Counted from the stretch's first letter, positions 28,648 to 36,634 are shown. The stretch: DNA of 64,000 nt from Algoriphagus sp. AK58 (GCF_014324365.1 NZ_QEIG01000020.1:124001-188000), one strand, 5' to 3'. Notes: generated by a model from the letters alone, not told the origin. Numbers and translations are program-made.

Positions 28648-29708
28648 TATTTGCTGCTCGCTTTGGCTGCCTGTATCGGCTTGAAAGGTCCAAACTTATG
28701 TTGCTCCTCCGTAAACTCGTCTGAGAATGGTCCAAAAGGATGGTCCATAGGTTTTTTGGAAATATCCGGCCAGTCTTTGGAAAGGTCCTTTGCGGGTCTT
28801 TCCAAGCTATTGACGTAAGCAGCTACATCCCAAGCTTCTTCATCCGTCAGCATAGGATTTTCAAATGTGGCACCCAAGGGCATATTGGCCTTGACATAAC
28901 CAGCAAATCTGGAAAGTCTATAGAGCCCGGCGCCGTGATTGTAGCTGTTATTGCCCCACAGGGGAGGATAGATATAGCCTGTACCATCCGGCTTGGGCAT
29001 ACCTTGACCATCGGCCTGATGGCATGAGGCACATTGATTATCGTAAACCAGTTTTCCTTTGATCGGATCGGCGGCACGGTCAAGAAGGGGCACCTCGTAA
29101 ATTCCGGAGCCTTTGGGTACTTCTCCCTTTGGCACATCTTTACCTACCCATTGGATATAAGCGACCATGGCTTTCATTTCCTTGGAGTTATTCTCCAAAG
29201 GCTTTCCATTTAGGCTTCTCTCAAAGCAGTCATTGATTCGCTTTTCGATGGTCTCTTCAGTACCTGATCTTGCCCTAAACTTGGGATAAGTAGAAGCCAC
29301 TGCCCCATAATTGTTACCCAAAGGGGCAGTTCCGGCCTGAAGGTGGCAGTTTTGACAGTTCATCCCGTTGGAGATTGCTTTTACTTTCCCCTTAGGACCT
29401 AAAAATTCTGAGGTATTGGCTACCAGATCTCTTCCGTATTTGATTTCATCCGCATTGGGTTCAGCCTCTACGCTTGCCCAATCAGGAGCTTTCCAAAGGC
29501 TGGATGCATCTGCCAAAGCCTTAACTACGGGAATTTCTGCAACGACCTGAGGCAGAGTTTTCTCCTCTTCAGCCAGGGAGGGTAATTGCACTCCCGAGTA
29601 AGATAGAAAAACAACAAAACCCACTACCCCCACAAGGGCCACGGCCAAGCCTAATAAGGCGACCAATAAGGTAATGAGCTTAAGAAAGGGTTGCATCATC
29701 TGGTTCAT
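28647..29708 (-). CDS. tsdA: Diheme c-type cytochrome, thiosulfate dehydrogenase (TsdA)-like
   Basis: 353 residues from ATG 29708; an upstream extension of the frame lacks protein character. An N-terminal membrane helix (about 8-36) anchors two cytochrome c domains with heme motifs CQNCH (118-122) and CASCH (226-230). NGMNCQNCHLQAGT and RINDCFERSLNG, the latter with Cys161 where TsdA has its unusual axial heme Cys, identify the TsdA family, which couples two thiosulfates to tetrathionate (or the reverse). The second heme domain has KANMPLGA, a probable Met ligand. A Crp/Fnr-like site lies 48 nt upstream, and a porin is co-transcribed. Family level is sure; direction of catalysis is not. Confidence 0.88.
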   Translation of the reverse strand: MNQMMQPFLKLITLLVALLGLAVALVGVVGFVVFLSYSGVQLPSLAEEEKTLPQVVAEIPVVKALADASSLWKAPDWASVEAEPNADEIKYGRDLVANTSEFLGPKGKVKAISNGMNCQNCHLQAGTAPLGNNYGAVASTYPKFRARSGTEETIEKRINDCFERSLNGKPLENNSKEMKAMVAYIQWVGKDVPKGEVPKGSGIYEVPLLDRAADPIKGKLVYDNQCASCHQADGQGMPKPDGTGYIYPPLWGNNSYNHGAGLYRLSRFAGYVKANMPLGATFENPMLTDEEAWDVAAYVNSLERPAKDLSKDWPDISKKPMDHPFGPFSDEFTEEQHKFGPFKPIQAAKASSK

Positions 29709-29725
29709 AGTCTTAAGGTAATATA

Positions 29726-29733
29726 CAAAGTTG
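29726..29733 (-). promoter_or_regulatory. Probable -10 element of the tsdA unit (CAACTTTG)
   Basis: On the minus strand CAACTTTG differs by one base from the Bacteroidota TAnnTTTG element. Its last base lies 37.5 nt from the centre of the Crp/Fnr-like palindrome at 29756-29771, the same distance as at the thioredoxin promoter. Confidence 0.5.
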
Positions 29734-29755
29734 ACTTTTTGCACCCTTTCCAAGC

Positions 29756-29771
29756 TGTGACTATGGTCACT
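29756..29771. promoter_or_regulatory. Crp/Fnr-like palindrome upstream of tsdA
   Basis: TGTGA-CTATGG-TCACT matches the TGTGA-N6-TCACA consensus at 9 of 10 positions. It lies between the thioesterase stop and the tsdA start. Related sites occur at 34540, 36121 and 36519. Confidence 0.65.
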
Positions 29772-29854
29772 TTGGGTCAAAAAAAGAAGAACCGATCCAG
29801 AAAAAAATGTTGAGCCTTGTCCTAGCAAGTCCTAATCCTGGCGCTGGTACCTGG

Positions 29855-30571
29855 CTAGCCTATTTTCACCAGGAAGACTGCTTTGGAGCCGACTTTTCCT
29901 TCAAGGAACCGTCTTCCATCCTCTTCATAACCACTTAATTCAATCTTGTCTCCGGCAAGGCATTCCGAGAGGTAATTGATAGAAATAGCGGAGGGGAAAA
30001 TATTCAAATCAGCAAAAAAATCTTCTGACCACCGGATATAGCTTGTGTTGTTGACATGGTTGTAAAGATCCAAATCAGAATGCCGGACTTTTAGTTCTTC
30101 CCGATGGCCTAGCAGGCCATGGATTGACAATTTCTCCGGTTGCCAAGAGGGAGCTTTGGAGGGATCAAACAGCACATGAGGCAATACCGATTCCGGTTTT
30201 TGAATCCGCTTAGTCTCTGAGTGGAGCAATAGCCAAGACGACATAGCACGAGCCAAAACACGCTTATTTTCGTCCCAAACCATAAACTCTCTGAAGGCAA
30301 AAAGCTTTTCTGCTCCCCTTCCCCCTGTAAAAATCTGGATAGTATCCCCCCATTTGGGGAATTCAAACACCCGGATTTCCAGCCTTGAAAGAACCCACAT
30401 TTGCTTGTTTTCAAGAAGATTTCGTCCAAAATCCCCCGAATCTGCATGCCGCCAGGCTATTTCCTGCAGTAAATCAGCCAAGGAACTTAACTTGATTTTC
30501 CCATCCGGATGAACCTGAAATGAGCCAACCTCAAATTGCTTTGTAAACTGAAAATCTTCTGGTAGCCTCAT
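29855..30571 (-). CDS. Acyl-ACP thioesterase
   Basis: 238 residues forming two tandem hotdog folds. The N-terminal half has LADLLQEIAWRHADSGDFG and MWVLSRLEIRVFEFPKWGD; the second half carries VRHSDLDLYNHVNNTSYIRW, the conserved HxDLDxxxHVNNxxY element with Asp, Asn and His of FatA/bacterial acyl-ACP thioesterases. It releases fatty acids from acyl carrier protein in the cytosol. The start overlaps the MFS gene stop by 4 nt, so these two form a unit. It lies between sulfur genes without an obvious functional tie. Confidence 0.9.
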   Translation of the reverse strand: MRLPEDFQFTKQFEVGSFQVHPDGKIKLSSLADLLQEIAWRHADSGDFGRNLLENKQMWVLSRLEIRVFEFPKWGDTIQIFTGGRGAEKLFAFREFMVWDENKRVLARAMSSWLLLHSETKRIQKPESVLPHVLFDPSKAPSWQPEKLSIHGLLGHREELKVRHSDLDLYNHVNNTSYIRWSEDFFADLNIFPSAISINYLSECLAGDKIELSGYEEDGRRFLEGKVGSKAVFLVKIG

Positions 30572-31734
30572 GGGGTTGAAATAGGTTCCTGAGAGTAAAA
30601 TACTTGCTTCCGAATACTACTGAGCAGGGCGATTCCAAGCCCGTTGACCGCAATCAGAGCAAAAGACACCTTGAGATCAAATAAGTCCGCCACAAAGCCT
30701 ATCACCGGGGGCCCCAATAAGAAACCAAAGAAGGAAATGGTAGAAACCAAGGCTAAAGCCACACTTGGAGAGTAAAGTTTAGACCGGCCAGCTATGCCGT
30801 AGGAAACCGGAACGATCGAAGCAACACCTAAACCAACCAGCAAAAATCCAAATGCCGCCGTGTAAAGGTTGGGAACCATCACGGATAGAACTAATCCAAA
30901 AAATATCAAAGCCCCACTAACTTGTAAGACAGAAATCCTTCCAAAGCGATTACTTGCTTTGTCTGTGATAAATCTTCCAGATGCCATAGCTCCCATAAAA
31001 CACACATAACCTAGAGCAACGAATTCAGGCTGAGCCAAAACGATCTTTTTGAAATAAACTCCACTCCAATCAAACATGCAGCCCTCGGTCATCATCCCCA
31101 GGAAAGAAATCAGGCCCACCCTGAGGAGTAAGTCATCGGGTCTTTTGAGAACAAGACCTCCACTTTCACCGGAGTCACGCTTGTCATTGAGTACGAATTT
31201 TTGAGAAAAAAGAATGATCAAAACGGAAATCCCAGTAACTACCGCATAATGAGCTGCAGGAGAAAATTTCAAAAAAATCATTCCTGCACCTATGCCTGCC
31301 CCGGTAAATCCCGCAAGACTCCAAAGTCCATGAAAAGATGCCAGAATGCTTTTCCCCATTTGATCTTCCAGTCCAAGAGCCTGAGTGTTTAGAGAAATAT
31401 TCATGATATTGCCCAACATTCCAAAGACTACCAATACGGGCACAATCAGCCAAGTGGTGGGGGCCAATCCAATCAAGGGCAAGGTAAGCGCATAGGCAAA
31501 ACTCCCGATCAAAATCACGATTCTACTCCCGTATTGATGCACCGACCAACCTGCAATAGGCAATCCCAACATCGATCCGATAGGCAAACAAAGCAAGATG
31601 GTTCCCAGCTGCCCCTCTGATAACTGGAATTTGGTCTGAATATCAGGGATGCGGGCTGCCCAACTGGCAAAACAAAGGCCCATGAAAAAAAACATGGCCC
31701 CAATGGCAACCCTTCTTTTGGAGAGGTAATTCAT
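30568..31734 (-). CDS. MFS transporter
   Basis: 388 residues, about 12 membrane helices. The N-terminus (KRRVAIGAMFFFMGLCFASW, then AARIPDIQTKFQLSEGQLG) and GLGVASIVPVSYGIAGR are typical of the MFS branch related to FucP/YbjJ-like permeases (AARIPxxK motif). The substrate cannot be assigned. It overlaps the thioesterase start by 4 nt, suggesting co-expression. Confidence 0.9.
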   Translation of the reverse strand: MNYLSKRRVAIGAMFFFMGLCFASWAARIPDIQTKFQLSEGQLGTILLCLPIGSMLGLPIAGWSVHQYGSRIVILIGSFAYALTLPLIGLAPTTWLIVPVLVVFGMLGNIMNISLNTQALGLEDQMGKSILASFHGLWSLAGFTGAGIGAGMIFLKFSPAAHYAVVTGISVLIILFSQKFVLNDKRDSGESGGLVLKRPDDLLLRVGLISFLGMMTEGCMFDWSGVYFKKIVLAQPEFVALGYVCFMGAMASGRFITDKASNRFGRISVLQVSGALIFFGLVLSVMVPNLYTAAFGFLLVGLGVASIVPVSYGIAGRSKLYSPSVALALVSTISFFGFLLGPPVIGFVADLFDLKVSFALIAVNGLGIALLSSIRKQVFYSQEPISTP

Positions 31735-31853
31735 GATGGTAGGTAGGTTTGCAGAGGCTGCAAAGTTAAAAATAAAGCCTGGGCTTTGAGAAAAGATTGC
31801 CTATTAACGAAAACTATTCTTTAGGAAGGCTAGTTTTACCGAAAACTGAATTC

Positions 31854-31934
31854 ATGGAGTTTGTTATCGTCGGAGGTATTTTGATTTCAATCATTCTTCT
31901 TATCCGATTTATCATCAAAAAGGTATTTAACTAA
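31854..31934 (+). CDS. Possible 26-residue membrane microprotein
   Basis: ATG 31854 to TAA 31934 encodes MEFVIVGGILISIILLIR plus a short basic tail (IIKKVFN): one hydrophobic helix and positive C-terminal residues, the usual form of a tiny inner-membrane protein. It lies alone between divergent genes and is followed within 4 nt by an intrinsic terminator on its strand. No start-site evidence beyond the ATG, so it could be chance. Confidence 0.4.
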   Translation: MEFVIVGGILISIILLIRFIIKKVFN

Positions 31935-31937
31935 AAA

Positions 31938-31976
31938 AGCCACCTTAGAAGATTCTAAAGTGGCTCTGGTTTTTTT
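31938..31976. terminator. Bidirectional intrinsic terminator
   Basis: Stem AGCCACCTTAGA/TCTAAAGTGGCT (one G-U pair) with loop AGAT; T7 on the right for the plus strand and an A6 run on the left serving the YeeE/YedE genes on the minus strand. Confidence 0.8.
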
Positions 31977-31992
31977 ATACTTCAACTACTTA

Positions 31993-32487
31993 TCAATTGG
32001 GAAGCTTGTCTGCAAACTTGCCATAGACCCAGGTTCCAGCCAAAGCTGAAATCAGAGTAACCAATACCACCGTGTAGCCGCTTCCGATCTGGGCAAACAA
32101 GGGACCCGGACAAGCTCCTGTGATGGCCCATCCCAGACCGAAGATAAATCCTCCGATCACCTGACCTTTTTTGAAAACCTTGTCAGGGATGACAATATCT
32201 TCTCCATGTATGGTTTTGACATTCAGTCTTTTGATTAGCTGCACTGAAATAATTCCGGTAATCACTGCCGAACCAATCACTCCATACATATGAAAGGATT
32301 GCAATCGGAACATTTCTTGAATTCGGAACCAAGAAATGATCTCAGCTTTCACGAATACGATACCAAAAACCACCCCGATAATCAGGTACTTCAAGAGTTC
32401 TAGACCTTTGTCGTGATCTTCTCTGAGGTTAGGCGCTACGCAATGTGGATCCTGCACCGTTTCTTTCTTTTTCGTTAGTGTTGACAT
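31993..32487 (-). CDS. YeeE/YedE-family sulfur transporter, second half-size subunit
   Basis: 164 residues with about four membrane helices. GWAITGACPGPLFAQIGSG is the conserved GACPGP element of YeeE/YedE proteins, whose cysteines pass thiosulfate through the membrane in TsuA. After the first gene (32500-33081) it supplies the other half of a split transporter, as in the PmpA/PmpB arrangement. The hydrophilic N-terminus (about 1-30) is cytosolic. Located between the porin gene and a terminator, it is the last gene of the unit. Thiosulfate or a related sulfur species is the expected substrate. Confidence 0.88.
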   Translation of the reverse strand: MSTLTKKKETVQDPHCVAPNLREDHDKGLELLKYLIIGVVFGIVFVKAEIISWFRIQEMFRLQSFHMYGVIGSAVITGIISVQLIKRLNVKTIHGEDIVIPDKVFKKGQVIGGFIFGLGWAITGACPGPLFAQIGSGYTVVLVTLISALAGTWVYGKFADKLPN

Positions 32488-32499
32488 ATTTATAATTTT

Positions 32500-33081
32500 T
32501 TAGAATCCTACCAGTTTCATCAAAGGCTCAAGCAATACGTGAGTCATCAGAAAACCACCCACCATAAAGAAAATCGTAGCGACCAAAGATGGCCACTGTA
32601 GGGAACTGATGCCCATAATAGCATGACCAGACGTACATCCACCTGCATAACGGGTTCCAAATCCGACCAAAAACCCTCCAAACACAAAGAAAAGAAGGCC
32701 TTTTGCAGAAAATACGCTTTCCCAGGAGTATAAATCAGAAGGCATCAAATCCGAGAAGTCAGTGATACCCAATGCTGCCAAATCAGCCTGTGTCGCTTCA
32801 GAAATCACAATGGTTTCTGGATTTGCAAGGAAAGTGGTAGCCAGAAAACCACCTATACCAACCCCCAACACAAACAGCAGGTTCCAGATTTCCTTTTTCC
32901 AGTTGTAAGTGAAAAATGGAATCCCCGCCGGTACGCAGGCTGCACAGATATGGCGAAGGGATGAAGAAATCCCAAACGTCTTATTACCTACAATCAAAAG
33001 GGCGGGTACGGTTAATCCAATCATCGGCCCGGCAACATACCAAGGCCAAGGTTGCGAAATCCATTCAATAAATTGATTCAT
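32500..33081 (-). CDS. YeeE/YedE-family sulfur transporter, first half-size subunit
   Basis: 193 residues, about five membrane helices. The hallmark [11 protein letters not shown], with the conserved Cys of YeeE/YedE, lies in the C-terminal half; [10 protein letters not shown] adds further cysteines. It pairs with the next gene 12 nt downstream. Together they should form a sulfur-compound permease of the YeeE/YedE (TsuA-like) family. It follows an outer-membrane porin by 25 nt, giving a path through both membranes. Confidence 0.9.
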   Translation of the reverse strand: MNQFIEWISQPWPWYVAGPMIGLTVPALLIVGNKTFGISSSLRHICAACVPAGIPFFTYNWKKEIWNLLFVLGVGIGGFLATTFLANPETIVISEATQADLAALGITDFSDLMPSDLYSWESVFSAKGLLFFVFGGFLVGFGTRYAGGCTSGHAIMGISSLQWPSLVATIFFMVGGFLMTHVLLEPLMKLVGF

Positions 33082-33106
33082 ATTGTTTTTCGGTGTTTAG
33101 CTTTTG

Positions 33107-34522
33107 TTAAAATCTGTAATCTAGTATAATGTTTATATTGGTCATATTCACCCGATTGATGACATACTCCAAAGGAATTTCCTCTTTTCTATCCTCATTT
33201 TTGTGAGCAACCAGAAACTGGATATCCAATCCTTTGAAGAATCCGTCGAACCTGTAATCAACCATCCCTGTAAAATGAAGGTAGTTTGGTAAGCCATATT
33301 TATTGAGGGCTGGATTTTCCAAATCGGGAGTTTGGACATGACTTGCTCCCAAAGACACCTTTAGCTTATCCTTGATGAAGGTCTTGTCATAATTCAACCC
33401 GATCGCATGAACTCCTCCCATTCCTTCAAACCGTTCTCTTTGCATACTCACAAAGAATTTTTCTCGTCCCCATTCTCTTGGAAACAAAAATCTTCCCTGA
33501 TCAGCTATGTAAAGAAAATTAAGCGTCAATTCATCATGTCCCTTATGGACACCGCCTCTTAGGCCTATTCCATGTGTTCTTTCATCCGGCAAGGTATAAG
33601 CCATCGCAGGATCGGGATTTCCCCCATTTCCCAGGGCGGTCTGGTAAAAACCCTGAATCCCGTAGAGAAGATTTCCAGTTTGACTTATTGGTTTTGAGCC
33701 GGTGACTTCCCCAAAGGTGGTGGCAAAGATTCCTTCTGCCAGATAGGTCCAAGACTGGGCTTTCACATTATTTTGGCTGTATTCTACTCCCAACACTCCT
33801 ATCCCTCTCGAATCGACGTGGTGGGTGTAAGTTTCGTCCGAACCAATTGGATTTCTTCCTGTATTGTAGAATCCGAGGGATTCTTCTACAGAAACCCACT
33901 CCAAGGATCCCCTGGAAATCAGATGAGTAAACCAAGCTCCTGTAAACTTAAGTTCCCTGTTTGAATAGGTTCCAGAAAATCCGCTAAACAGATTGGGACG
34001 CATCCGATTGTCCGAAGCATTCAACAGTGGACTTTCAAAATGATGTCTTCCAAACCATGCTGAGATGTTTTCATTTTGGAAGGAAACGAAAAACTCCTCC
34101 AAGCGGTCCATATCATGATAATTTTCCGGATGATGCACATCAAACAGAGTGATTTCATACCGGTTAGCTAGCCCAGTAGCAGGATCCGTAAGGGTCAAGT
34201 TGTTTTCAAAATGTCTGAAAACAAAGAAACCACTGAATCCAACCCCCAATCCTTTCCATCTGGGACTGAAATACCCCAAGCCCGCACCTGTTCCCCAAGT
34301 GGAATAATCCAAAAGGCCTGGAGCATTTTCAGTGTGCATGTAGTAGGATCTAAGATGAAACTCAAATTTCCCAGTATTCAAGATTTTGCCGAACATCTTT
34401 ATGTTCGAAGCAGTATCGGTAGAGGTCTCTTCGTGGTGCTGAGCTATGAGGTTTCCATTGATCCCAAACAACAGGCTAATCACTGCAATTCCCCTTAACC
34501 ATTGTGGTACAAATTTCTTCAT
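33107..34522 (-). CDS. Outer-membrane porin, paralogue of the gene at 27295
   Basis: 471 residues. Signal peptide KKFVPQWLRGIAVISLLFG...NLIAQ, then a His-rich start (HHEETSTD) and a barrel-like remainder ending VNMTNINIILDYRF. FEFHLRSYYMHTENAPG and DPATGLANRYEITLFDVHHP align with the porin next to tsdA. It begins the porin-YeeE-YedE unit and probably admits the sulfur compound across the outer membrane. A perfect Crp-like palindrome lies only 17 nt before the start codon, an unusual position. Confidence 0.86.
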   Translation of the reverse strand: MKKFVPQWLRGIAVISLLFGINGNLIAQHHEETSTDTASNIKMFGKILNTGKFEFHLRSYYMHTENAPGLLDYSTWGTGAGLGYFSPRWKGLGVGFSGFFVFRHFENNLTLTDPATGLANRYEITLFDVHHPENYHDMDRLEEFFVSFQNENISAWFGRHHFESPLLNASDNRMRPNLFSGFSGTYSNRELKFTGAWFTHLISRGSLEWVSVEESLGFYNTGRNPIGSDETYTHHVDSRGIGVLGVEYSQNNVKAQSWTYLAEGIFATTFGEVTGSKPISQTGNLLYGIQGFYQTALGNGGNPDPAMAYTLPDERTHGIGLRGGVHKGHDELTLNFLYIADQGRFLFPREWGREKFFVSMQRERFEGMGGVHAIGLNYDKTFIKDKLKVSLGASHVQTPDLENPALNKYGLPNYLHFTGMVDYRFDGFFKGLDIQFLVAHKNEDRKEEIPLEYVINRVNMTNINIILDYRF

Positions 34523-34539
34523 GTTACGGTTGTAAATCT

Positions 34540-34555
34540 TGTGACTTTGATCACA
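34540..34555. promoter_or_regulatory. Perfect Crp/Fnr-like palindrome upstream of the porin-YeeE/YedE unit
   Basis: TGTGA-CTTTGA-TCACA fits the Crp consensus at all ten positions. It is 17 nt from the annotated start codon. At the spacing seen for the other sites, the -10 element would be GAAATTTG at 34510-34517, inside the coding start; hence this site may repress, or translation starts later than assumed. Confidence 0.65.
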
Positions 34556-34570
34556 TCGAATGTGTTGAAA

Positions 34571-34602
34571 CTAAAAATGGCAGTCCCGAAGGCCTGCCAT
34601 TT
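34571..34602 (-). terminator. Intrinsic terminator after the CstB-like gene
   Basis: On the minus strand AAATGGCAG pairs with CTGCCATTT around GCC-TTCG-GGA, followed by TTTTTAG. It lies 28 nt past the stop of the persulfide dioxygenase gene and before the Crp-like site of the next unit. Confidence 0.8.
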
Positions 34603-34630
34603 CCTGTTAAGCAACTTTTCTCTTGTCTAA

Positions 34631-36052
34631 TCAGAGCAAGGTAGTGGGGCAGACATAGTCTGTTACCTTGAATTTCTCTGATTCTTTGATCGCCTTGAAG
34701 CCGCCGGCCACGTCGATCAAATTGTCGTACCCTCTGGCGCGTAGGATGGAGTTGAAGATCATAGATCTGTATCCACCGGCACAGTGTACATAGTAGGTTT
34801 GGTTTTTATCTACTTTCAGCATGCTGTCATTGATGTAGTCAAGCGGAGCATTTTCAGCCTCTACCACATGCTCTGACAGGTACTCTGAATTCTTCCTTAC
34901 GTCAAGAATATGAATGGAAGGATCGCCTTCTTTGATTTTTGCCAATTCATCCACGGTGATGGAAGTAATGGAATCCACCTCATGTCCAGATTCCTTCCAG
35001 GCTTTGAAACCGCCTGCCAGGTACCCAATAGAATAATCGTATCCTACTCGGGCCAGACGGGTGATTACTTCTTCCTCTCTTCCTTCTTCAGCTACTACAA
35101 GGATTTCCTGCTTCAAATCCGGAATCATTGCACCGACCCATACCGCAAAGCTACCGTCGATTCCGATATTGATGGAGTTAGGAATGAATCCTTTAGCGAA
35201 AACCTGAGCATCTCGGGTGTCCAAAATCAAGGCTCCGGTTTCGTTGGCTGCTGCTTCAAATTCTGCGGGGCTCAATGGTTTTACACCTCTTTCCAACACC
35301 TCATCGATGCTGTCATATCCCTGGATATTCATCAGCACGTTTTGAGGGAAATAAGCCGGAGGAGGAGTCAACCCTGTCAACACTTCTTTGATGAAGGCTT
35401 CTTTGCTCATCGGCTGCAGTGCATAGTTAGTTTTCTTCTGATTGCCTAAGGTATCGGAAGTCTCCTTGCTCATGTTTTTACCGCAAGCAGAACCTGCTCC
35501 GTGAGCCGGGTAAACGATCAAATCATCAGAAAGAGGCATCAGCTTATTTCTCAAAGAATCGTACAGGTGACCTGCTAATTTTTCCTGAGTCAGATCTTTT
35601 ACCACTTTTTGAGCCAAGTCTGGACGACCTACATCTCCGATAAACAAGGTATCACCGGTAAAGATTGCTTCTTCCTTTCCTTCCTCATTAATCAAAAGGT
35701 AGCAGACCGACTCCATGGTGTGGCCTGGAGTGTGGATCACTTTGATTTTGGCCTTACCCAAAGTAAACTCCTGATTGTCTTCTGCGATGACTGCATCAAA
35801 ACCCATCTTCATACCGGTTGGACCATAAACTATTTTTGCTCCCGTTTTAGCAGCCAAATCTTTGTGGCCAGAAACGAAATCAGCGTGGAAGTGAGTTTCG
35901 AACACGTATTTGATTTTTGCGTTTCTTCGCTCAGCTTTCTCAATATAAGGTTGTACCTCTCTGAGAGGGTCAATTACCGCTGCTTCTCCTTCTGATTCGA
36001 TGTAGTAAGCACCTTGTGCCAAACATCCGGTATAGATTTGTTCGATTTTCAT
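34631..36052 (-). CDS. cstB: Persulfide dioxygenase-rhodanese fusion (CstB-like)
   Basis: 473 residues in three parts. The metallo-beta-lactamase fold (1-235) has metal ligands in THFHAD (54-58), TPGHT (108-112), FTGD (131-134) and GDVGRPD, as in ETHE1/CstB non-heme iron persulfide dioxygenases. The first rhodanese domain (about 255-358) lacks the active Cys (VVAEEGREEEV around 319-329), matching the pseudo-rhodanese linker of CstB. The second (about 365-460) is active, with Cys424 in HCAGGYRS. In Staphylococcus CstB the activities convert persulfides to thiosulfate. Its promoter carries a TAATTTTG element with a Crp-like site at the class II position. Strong family call; thiosulfate as the product is inferred. 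Confidence 0.93.
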   Translation of the reverse strand: MKIEQIYTGCLAQGAYYIESEGEAAVIDPLREVQPYIEKAERRNAKIKYVFETHFHADFVSGHKDLAAKTGAKIVYGPTGMKMGFDAVIAEDNQEFTLGKAKIKVIHTPGHTMESVCYLLINEEGKEEAIFTGDTLFIGDVGRPDLAQKVVKDLTQEKLAGHLYDSLRNKLMPLSDDLIVYPAHGAGSACGKNMSKETSDTLGNQKKTNYALQPMSKEAFIKEVLTGLTPPPAYFPQNVLMNIQGYDSIDEVLERGVKPLSPAEFEAAANETGALILDTRDAQVFAKGFIPNSINIGIDGSFAVWVGAMIPDLKQEILVVAEEGREEEVITRLARVGYDYSIGYLAGGFKAWKESGHEVDSITSITVDELAKIKEGDPSIHILDVRKNSEYLSEHVVEAENAPLDYINDSMLKVDKNQTYYVHCAGGYRSMIFNSILRARGYDNLIDVAGGFKAIKESEKFKVTDYVCPTTLL

Positions 36053-36091
36053 ATGATTGCTTTTTAGGTTGTTTTCAATTTAAAACTCTGA

Positions 36092-36099
36092 CAAAATTA
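36092..36099 (-). promoter_or_regulatory. -10 element TAATTTTG of the cstB-like gene
   Basis: Exact TAnnTTTG match on the minus strand, about 40 nt upstream of the start codon; its last base is 36.5 nt from the centre of the Crp/Fnr-like site at 36121-36136. No good -33 TTTG is present, as expected for an activator-dependent promoter. Confidence 0.65.
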
Positions 36100-36120
36100 T
36101 CGGAGGCATTTTCCCTCTAA

Positions 36121-36136
36121 AATGACTTTTGTCACA
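36121..36136. promoter_or_regulatory. Crp/Fnr-like palindrome upstream of the cstB-like gene
   Basis: Plus-strand AATGA-CTTTTG-TCACA, i.e. TGTGA-CAAAAG-TCATT on the coding strand, 8 of 10 consensus positions. With the start expected near 36086 its centre falls around -42, the class II activator position. Confidence 0.62.
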
Positions 36137-36139
36137 CGC

Positions 36140-36463
36140 TTAGGAAGCGTTTGCCAGCAGATTTGATTCCAAGGTCTGAATCAATTGGTGGGCAGGCACC
36201 ACGCCTGATTGCCTCCAAACGACCTTCCCTTTGTGAAAAAGAATCAAAGTCGGCACTCCCCTTACTTGAAATTTACTGGCAGCCAGAGGATTACGATCCA
36301 CATCCACTTTGACAATCTTCACTTTATCACCCATCTGACGGGCTGTATCTTCGAGGATGGGTTGCATCATTTTGCAAGGTCCGCACCATACAGCAAAGAA
36401 ATCTACCAATACAGGCGTATCGCCTTCGATCAGTTCCTGAAATGTTTTTGGTTGTGCACTCAT
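36140..36463 (-). CDS. trx: Thioredoxin
   Basis: 107 residues, classic cytosolic thioredoxin. Active site FFAVWCGPCKMMQPIL, conserved Asp in VDFF, cis-Pro in VRGVPTLILF and the C-terminal glycine segment VVPAHQLIQ. It would supply reducing equivalents, and in this context could accept persulfide sulfur or regenerate the rhodanese. It lies directly upstream of the CstB-like gene but each has its own promoter with a Crp-like site. Confidence 0.94.
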   Translation of the reverse strand: MSAQPKTFQELIEGDTPVLVDFFAVWCGPCKMMQPILEDTARQMGDKVKIVKVDVDRNPLAASKFQVRGVPTLILFHKGKVVWRQSGVVPAHQLIQTLESNLLANAS

Positions 36464-36488
36464 GGTTGAAGTGTTTTTGAATACAGCA

Positions 36489-36496
36489 CAAAAATA
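36489..36496 (-). promoter_or_regulatory. -10 element TATTTTTG of the thioredoxin gene
   Basis: Exact TAnnTTTG match on the minus strand, 26 nt before the start codon; its last base is 37.5 nt from the centre of the site at 36519-36534. Confidence 0.6.
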
Positions 36497-36518
36497 GACC
36501 TCAGATTCATCCTCACAC

Positions 36519-36534
36519 AGTAATAATTGTCACA
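36519..36534. promoter_or_regulatory. Crp/Fnr-like half-conserved palindrome upstream of the thioredoxin gene
   Basis: AGTAA-TAATTG-TCACA: one half-site is perfect, the other matches 3 of 5. Sequence alone would be weak; the identical spacing to the -10 element is the main support. Confidence 0.5.
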
Positions 36535-36634
36535 CGGACTTGTCCGATTGGTTCTTCAAATCTTTTAAAAAGTGCTAAAATACCCTGACTTGGAGTAAAA
36601 TTTCCTATTTTCGTCGCTCTAAATTACCGATTTA

